DNA from: Rhizophagus clarus
Taxonomy: Eukaryota > Glomeromycota > Glomeromycetes > Glomerales > Glomeraceae
NCBI GenBank assembly: GCA_015698045.1
Contig: BLAL01000160.1
Coordinates: 2,568,990-2,632,989, forward strand
Direction of reading: 5' to 3'
DNA length: 64,000 bases
Shown here: piece after piece, positions 57,176-64,000 of the stretch
Layout: each line of letters begins with the position of its first letter
Position numbering within the stretch: position 1 is the stretch's first letter
Made by a program: the position numbers and the translations under genes
Notes under the pieces: generated by a model
Seen by the model: only the letters and a program-made list of their open reading frames with translations
Databases searched by the model: none
Told to the model about the DNA's origin: nothing

Positions 57176-57784
57176 TTTGAAGAGTATTTTGTTTACTTTG
57201 AATTTAAACTTTATCGCTTTTTTATGTCGAATTTAAACTTTACAATAAAAAATTTCTCTCGCTTTCGTCAATTTATAAAAATTTACCTCTTGTGACGTAT
57301 TTCAAATAAATCAAAAAATTGCGCCAATTCACGATATCAATATTTCGAACTAATTTTCAAAATTCGAAAGTTTCACTCATGTTTCGTTCAATATAAGCCG
57401 GAAACTATCTTTGAAACTTCTGAATCTAATATTTGTAAATCATTTTAAGACGCGGTGTTTCCGCCCAAAACACACCTACGGGTTTTGTCATTTACGGAAC
57501 ATTACAGGTTTTGAGGAATAATGTTTACAGTGCTGGCAACTAAAACAAAGTAATAAAACTCGATTGTCCCCTCGATATAATACAACAAGTGTCATTTTTT
57601 TAACTACCAAATGCAAATAATACATAAATTTCTTATTAAAAAATTTTATCCGTCTCTTTACCATTGTATGTGGATGATATTTATAATTACACTATAAATA
57701 AAGCTGGATAATATTAAAAAATCTTTATTTATTATGACATTTCGTGGCATTTTATCACCTTCAATGCGAAAAAATTTTTATTTT
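57176..57784. other. region upstream of the Plavaka relic
   Basis: GC-richer phrases at 57450-57540 (GACGCGGTGTTTCCGCC and GTTTACAGTGCTGGCAAC) may be terminal or subterminal element sequence. No gene supported. Confidence 0.35.
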
Positions 57785-58030
57785 ATTTATATCTGCCCAT
57801 CCTTTGGTTCCGGTCCGGAATCAGTGGTAAAATTTAATAAATTACACGAGCGCGACAACAACGACACATAATGACATGCAATTAATTCCTGTGATCCTAA
57901 TTAAATTAATGTAAGCCTTTGGTTCTGGTCCGAATTCAGCGTAAAATTTAATAAAATTACACGGGCGGCGACAACAATGACATAAAATTGTTCAGCAATT
58001 AATTCCTGTAATATCTTCTTTTAAAGTGAT
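57785..58030 (+). repeat. GCGCGACAA-type repeat, second direct copy
   Basis: About two units with CCTTTGGTTCC, GGTCCGGAATCAG, TAAAATTTAATAAATTACAC and GAGCGCGACAAC, in the same orientation as 48462-48780 and opposite to 52955-53045. Confidence 0.78.
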
Positions 58031-59399
58031 TAACAATATTTAATTTTTAAATGGTTACTTATCAACATAAAGAAAAGGAAGACACAAATTTTCTTTCGTC
58101 ATAGGAAATGAAAAAAAATACTAAATTGGAGTGTTAGAGTAGTAGTCCGTGACCCATTATTACCTGGGTTTGTAATTGACTATCGAAACGGGTTTCGTAA
58201 CGTTATTGTATTCCATTGGATGGTTTGACTTTAATAAAAATAGTAATCAAAATAATAAATGACTTATAGAATTCAACTATGCACCACTGGCGTAATCTAA
58301 TTCAAATTAAGTAATTATCATATTACTAATGGATATACAACGGATATAATAAGTTAACGTAACTAATTGTCTGATTTTTTTGCAGGGGACTGACGCAAAA
58401 CCTACGAGATCAGTTTCATGAAAATATTCGGATCTATTGGGCTTAGACATCAAAATTAAATCAATGAAAAAATATAAGTTTCAGGTCTTCTTTCTTTATT
58501 CTATGTTTCACTTCATGGTTTTTTTTTTTTCTTTTAATTTTTTTCAAAATTACTTATTTTAGCTTTTTGTATGAAAATATGCAAGAACATTTCGCACTCC
58601 TTTACGTTTTTGCAAAAAAAATATGCTAAATTTTCCTTTTTTTACACGAAAAAAAAAAAGAATCACGGTTTTTTTTAACACTCTCTTTATTAAATAATTG
58701 TAGGTACATCAGCCTTCGTACAATGATCCGCACACATACTTAAAGTAACTTCTATCTATTAGACTTCATCCTTTCGAAAATTTTTGGAATCCCGGAGGCT
58801 ACAAGGATAATGTGAATTGACTTGGATTTTTTACTTCTTTTATCAAATGATCTCTTTTCTTTCCTGAATTTTTGTGTAAAATTATGTAAGTCAATATCTT
58901 TAGTGACATTTCACACCTCTTTGCATTCTTTACAAAATGAATATGATGCTAAATTTTCCTTTTTTTTTACAAAAAAAAGAATTGCCCCATCTAGTATATT
59001 GTTCGCTATATCAACCTTTTGCTTTTTTCGCACGATTTGTTCGCAAAAAAAGAATACCCACCCTTTGCATTTTTCAAATAAGCGATGCACGATTTACCCC
59101 TTTGCATTTTTCAATAATCGATGCGCGATTTGCCGCAAAAAAAAGAAAGAATACCACCCTTCGTATTTTTCAAAAAGTGATGCCGGTTTGCCATAAAAAA
59201 AAAAAAATAAACCTTTTGCGAATGGGCAAGTATTAAATCTAAGCTTATAAAAAATATTTATAAATACTTTGTTGTTCTCTTCTTCAACCGTAATTCTAAC
59301 TCAGTTCGTTAAACTTGGTTTTAATTTAGTCCTTCCCACTATCCTCAATTATCTATTTACATGAATAAGCTACATTATATCGAATCTAGCAGTTCGAAA
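58031..59399. other. spacer with a short tandem repeat
   Basis: From about 58960 to 59215 a unit of roughly 55-60 bp with CCCTTTGCATTTTTCAA and CGATGCACGATTT is repeated four or five times. Its open frames come from the repeat. No gene supported. Confidence 0.5.
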
Positions 59400-60800
59400 A
59401 AAACCCAAGCGTCCGGTTGATGTTAACAAATGAAAAGAATCGATGAAGGCGAAGCTTCTGATGATATGATTCGAATATATATTATTTGTTATATGTAAAG
59501 AAAAATAATGGTTTAATTATATATTCTACTGCTATATAGAATCCAGCTTCAAAATCAAAAAAAAACAAGTGTCCTGAAGTTCCTGAAGCCAGCTCAAAAT
59601 CAAAAAAAAAAAGTTGTCCTGAAGTTCCTGATGGTATGTATTCGAAATATGTATATGTAAGAAAAAATAATGATTAATTATAATATTCTGCTGTTATATA
59701 GAAACGACTTTGGAAAGATCTTGCGTTCAAAATAATAAGATCATTTCAAACTCGAAACTAATTATTTCAAATTCAAAGTCTTTAGACGCAAGAGTAACAA
59801 AGATAGAGGAAGCATGTAATACGGCGTAAATAACGACACGGAATTTATAAAAGTAAGACTCGATTTAAAATTTGACCTAAAAATCAGTGAATTAAACAAT
59901 CACTTATTATGTTCATCATTTTACAGAATGTAATCAAAGACATTGCTCCTAAATTGCTCGAATTCAATATAATACCGAATTCGGATGATTTTTGAGAAGC
60001 CCACTAGGACATTTATAAATGAAACCATAAAGAATTTATGGAACAAATTCAAAAGACCCGATAATTGGGTGATTTATTACGAAAATAATATATCATCCCA
60101 CGTAGATATCGCGCAATTTCTACGATTTTATATAACACATTGAAAATTAATTAATTTTTTTCTTATAGCTTTGGAAAAACATCGAAGTGTCTGAGGTGTT
60201 TAACTGGTAATATAAAGAACGCGATGTCCGTCACTTTTCGAGAACTCCAACTCCCTCCCATTCCTACAACTAGCAGAGGAAACTATCATCAAAGAATGGA
60301 AGAATGAACCGGGCCGTTAAATTTATGTTACGGATAAATTATTTAAAAAAATAAATAGTTCGGGCGAGACATATATATCAACAATAATAAGAAAGTTGGG
60401 TAAAGGAAAAAATCAGTATCACAGACGCAATTGCTTTCGCAATTAGCACATGTGAACTAATTTTAAACCCAGAAAATTTGGATATTCACGTTAATGAAAC
60501 AGTAATCAAGCCGTTTCTTATAAAAAATTTGGTAAGTATTTGAACTCTGCATAAATAGTATAATAGTATATAATATAAAATTTTTTTTTTTTTAATAGAA
60601 AAAAATTAGAGAAAATGAAGATTTTTATTCTTTATGAAGAAAGTGACGAGAGAGATGAAGAGAATGAAAAGAAAGAGATGAGAGAGATGAAGAAGAAAAA
60701 AAAAGAGACGAGAGAGAGGAAGAAGAAGAAAAAGAAAGAGACGAGAGAGAGGAAGAGAAAGAAGAGGGAATGTAGGAGAAGAAGAGGAGGATTATGAAGG
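59400..60800 (+). pseudogene. decayed multi-exon gene of a Rhizophagus-expanded family
   Basis: Exon-like pieces with proper borders can be read: one after CTGCTATATAG near 59540 (Lys-rich SKSKKNKCPEVPEASSKSKK), one after GTTATATAG near 59700 containing VTKIEEACN, then frameshifted stretches reading FINETIKNLWNKFKRPDNW and EETIIKEWKNEPGR, and ITDAIAFAISTCELILNPEN with NETVIKPFLIKNL ending before GTAAGT at about 60530. The last part, after a TTTAATAG acceptor near 60598, dissolves into GA-rich simple sequence (60615-60790) where family members carry an acidic tail. I recognise the block pattern from uncharacterised Rhizophagus proteins; function unknown. At least four frame breaks. Confidence 0.55.
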
Positions 60801-62614
60801 ACATTTAGCTATCAAAGTAGCTCGGATGAACAATCGAAGGAAAGTATGAGAAAATTAAGAAAAGTATACGGCAAAAAAAAATAAAAATATAAATAAAACT
60901 TTTTTACAGTATTATTAAACCGATATCAATTAATGTCAATTCCAAACAAATATGGTCCATCTTTCTCTCCAAAATAATGTTCTGCTATTGATAAATATAG
61001 ATGAAAATACAGTCCACTCGCTTTGTAGGGTTTGGCATCGTTATAAAAATTCGCTAACATGATAATAAAAATTGGTTAACATGGAAAAATTTGGTATATT
61101 ACGGCAAGTTTACACACAACTAATATCTCGTAAATTATGTCATAGTGCAAAAATGGTCACGATTTGATCTCAATTTTAGTCTGATTGGTCAGATCTCTGC
61201 TTATAACAATATATTACTTTTTCCGTTTTGCCCTCTCGCAAATTTTTTTTTGCCATTTTACGATTGCGTTACCTTTTTGTCTATTTTTACTTATTATATC
61301 ACCGTTTACTGTTGGATAGACACCCATAACAAAACTGCTAATGCCTTGCGCTCGTATGGTGTCTGGAACTAGTGGTTAGTGTGATATAATTCCTTCAATA
61401 GTTAACATACCGATATGTAAGTTACTTGTACGAGTTATGACTTTAATTATTTTAATTATTTTCGTAGCAAACTTCTTCTAACTTTTTACTCTCACATTCA
61501 ACAATCGGAAACGAGAATATTCGATTTTGTTCTGGAGACAGTTACAGAATCCGTTATTTACTACTAACCTTTCACTATTTCTTTTCGTAAAACCTCTACT
61601 ACTATATCTCTATCGCTACGTTACGTTATGATACTTTAGTACTTTGACGCGAAAAAATTCACACGGCTTTAAAGTATAGCTTATGCTTACGCTATGCTAC
61701 GTTACATTACGCTACCTTACGTTACATATATATATATGTGTATATGTATATTTCAAAATATCCTCCTATCTCATCATAATGCTAAGCCTTTCCTTCATAT
61801 CTTTGGACTATCGAAGGGACGTTCTCTACGTTTAGGACGTATGTTATTTTGATGATTTTAATGCTTCTTTTGCTCCCTTACATATTGATCGAGGTGGTGG
61901 ATATTTTATATTTATATTTCTTTCAAGTGGCATTCGAATATTTGTAACGATTTTTTCATTTTACTGTGTGACTTTAAAATTACATTTGCGTTTGCTAGCT
62001 ATTGGATACAAGAAAGGTAAATTTCATCAAAATGATAAGCGAATATTTGTAATTTGTACTGATACTTTCACGCTTTTCTGGTTCTTTGTTTTCCCCATTT
62101 GGCGGAGAAATATTTGTCTCCGGTGTCACACACTCTTCCACTTTCCAAGTAGTGAAACTTGTCACAATATATAGGTTTCTTTTATGTCATAATACTGGCC
62201 AAAACTGCTTGTCCCATTTTCTGGTAAAATACTATTGTCACTAATTACATGTCACTTCTAACAACATAACACTATTTCGTTTTTAGCAATTAGAAACGAA
62301 TATTTATATTTATATACCGATGTTTGATGAACTTCTTAGAGGGAAAGTAAAATTTCAGCCCGATCTTCATTCCTAGCAAATTCGTCTCTAAGAAAAATTA
62401 ACATGATGGTATCTTTAAATTACTCCCACTTTCAGTAATCGGAAACTCGATTTCTGACGAAGTTAATCAAAGTGATATCAGTATTTTTATAGTGGAGGCT
62501 TTAATAATGGTATTATGCTATGGCCAAGTAAATAGTAAGGTATGTATTTTTTCTGATGAGAGCTTGAACTGAAGGGGTGACATCCTCCATAATCATAGAC
62601 ATATAGTTTTTTTA
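60801..62614. other. AT-rich spacer
   Basis: No gene supported. A pyrimidine-rich stretch with many TTACGCTA/TACGTTA motifs occurs at 61610-61735 next to a TA-rich run. Several sentences of similar T-rich sequence with ACGAATATTTGT motifs hint at an old element but no ends were found. Confidence 0.35.
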
Positions 62615-62830
62615 CTTTTTTCATGTAGTACCGCTAGTGGCTGCTGGCAACCCGCCGCGACGATTTTTGCAATACCTAGGGGATGCCAAGTTGTAAGGGT
62701 ACTTGCTATCCCGATAGGCCAGCCTACCTCCTGACTTAGCGGTTCAATTAATCGGGCGAGAAAAGGTAGTTTCTCTTAAGTTGCCCTTGCCACATTAAGG
62801 GCGGACTTTTATTTTGTTAAACCATAACGT
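62615..62830. other. GC-rich island of unknown origin
   Basis: About 50% GC in an otherwise very AT-rich region. It includes GGCTGCTGGCAACCCGCCGC, GGGATGCCAAGTTGTAAGGG, CCCGATAGGCCAGCCTACC and a B-box-like GGTTCAATTAATC. There is no open frame. It could be the head of a SINE or LINE, or a structured RNA; A-box and spacing do not fit a tRNA. Confidence 0.4.
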
Positions 62831-63599
62831 CGAATTACTATACTACTCTAGTACGCGGATGACTGTCAAAGACAAAAAAGTGAGAACTTAATACCAGCCA
62901 TTGGTTTGGCGGTGAAATGTAGTGGTCAATGCCATCTCTATGGTTGCGTGATTGATTGCATCAGATTGATCAACAGTACATATTTTGTAGGAATTAGCTA
63001 CAATTCGCAACAGTGATAAATAAGACCTTCTCAATCGAACACAGCCCGTATTTATAATTTCCCTGGCCGATCAGAAACATGAATTGGGTCGCTACTATTT
63101 CGATTGGTTGACAAACTTCTTTAAAGATGAGTGAATACTAACTATTGTTATTTTCCTCTTTTTATTATATCTTAACATCAACTATGTTGCTTCCTTAACT
63201 TCCCTACTCACATTCATTATTTATTTCTTAATGTATCACACAAAATGTTATTTTAAATGCCGGCGTTGTTAACTTAATTTTTCATTTTAAATATTTTCTC
63301 TATAATATATGAAAGGGAGCAAAAAGAAAGCCAGAGAGGTTAAAAAGATGAAAAGACAACAACTTACAACCTTAACGTTCGCAGAAAGTTCATGAAAAAT
63401 CTAAAGCTTTACAATAAGGTATAGCTGAAAAATGGATGGAAAGATTGGAAAATTGAAATTTTTATTATAATTTAGATTTAAACTTATTAAAATAAATTAC
63501 ATATATTACATTTACATAAATTTATAAAATATCTAATGAATAAATATTGTTCTGTACATGTTCAGTTTGTGTGTATATATTTCACTAATAAACGAAATT
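62831..63599. other. AT-rich spacer
   Basis: Nothing recognisable beyond short basic frames; no gene supported. Confidence 0.3.
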
Positions 63600-63995
63600 C
63601 TACGGCGTAATATTACATTCGGAAATGTTTCGAAATACTACATCGTAAACATGCGAAATTTAATGACGTAATATTACGGAGTATTATACATTCGGAAAAG
63701 TTTCGAAATATTACATCGTAAACATGCGAATTTTAACGACGTAATATTACGAAGTATTACACGTTCGAAAAGTTTTGAATATTACATCGTAAACATGCGA
63801 AATTTAACGACGTAATATTACGGAGTATTATACAGTTGGAATTTAGTACGCCGTAAACTTACGGTATTATTACGTGTAAAACTACGGATATTACGCTACG
63901 TAATATTTTGAAGGTCCTGTAACTTACGGAGTATTTCGCAGGCGTAAAGTTTCGTAATATTACGCCTTATTAAATTTGCTGATGTAGTTTAAAGC
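63600..63995. repeat. 72-bp tandem repeat and palindromic CGTAAT-rich end
   Basis: Three units of about 72 bp (GGAAAAGTTTCGAAATATTA, CATCGTAAACATGCGAAATT, TAACGACGTAATATTACGGA) are followed by CGCCGTAAACTTACGG and a closing block TTACGCCTTATTAAATTTGC then TGATGTAG. The closing block is the inverse of the start of the 45.5 kb repeat (TACATCAGGAAATTAAACAC), so both seem to belong to one inverted-repeat family, or to the two ends of a very large one. Confidence 0.65.
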
Positions 63996-64000
63996 CTCCT

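Noticed and set aside
58822-59236. Overlapping plus-strand frames with repeated HFSNKRC/IFQISDA
   Set aside because: They are translations of a 55-60 bp tandem repeat in two frames.

Overview
The window looks like nuclear DNA of an arbuscular mycorrhizal fungus (Glomeromycotina, most likely Rhizophagus). It is very AT-rich and crowded with degenerate transposons, satellites and short introns (GTAAGT donors, CTAAC-like branch sites, T-rich acceptors). Several proteins belong to families I recognise as expanded in Rhizophagus: the single-exon C2H2 gene at 13.1-13.7 kb, the Crinkler-type gene at 42.1-43.8 kb, and decayed family members at 40.9-41.6 and 59.4-60.8 kb. The organism call is inference from families and composition. 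No rRNA, functional tRNA or CRISPR array was seen.

Layout. 1-2 kb: the start of a minus-strand gene and an inverted, decayed partial copy of it. 3.56-5.89 kb: a complete seven-exon gene for the kinetochore histone-fold protein CENP-T, the clearest conserved host gene. 8.3-15 kb and 21.5-23 kb: four arrays of short exon-like units, each bounded by a T-rich AG acceptor and a GTAAG donor, on both strands, with no protein meaning I can find. 13.1-13.7 kb: a C2H2-type gene. 18.3-20.5 kb: a broken DDE transposase-like gene.

24.9-39.4 kb is a mobile-element and satellite zone. It holds a large composite with terminal inverted repeats and 50-bp and 11-bp satellites, a pogo/Tigger element with a stop-ridden transposase and precise TA duplication, several MITEs, and a Tc1/mariner-like shell containing another inverted-repeat element with a highly homogeneous 26-bp satellite.

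39.6-46.6 kb: hairpin-forming sequence, family relics, a 95-bp hAT-like MITE with a perfect 8-bp target duplication, an intact Crinkler/PD-(D/E)XK nuclease gene with a MITE in one intron, another MITE, and a 51-bp satellite. 48.2-58.0 kb: a Plavaka (KDZ superfamily) transposase relic, unrecognised accessory genes, two SINE copies and inverted subterminal-type repeats. 58-64 kb: another decayed family gene, GC-richer sequence of unknown origin, and a palindromic repeat related to the 45.5-46.6 kb satellite.

The genes do not form a pathway. CENP-T and the Crinkler gene are probably host-functional; nearly everything else is mobile DNA in different states of decay. The least explained structures are the microexon-like arrays.
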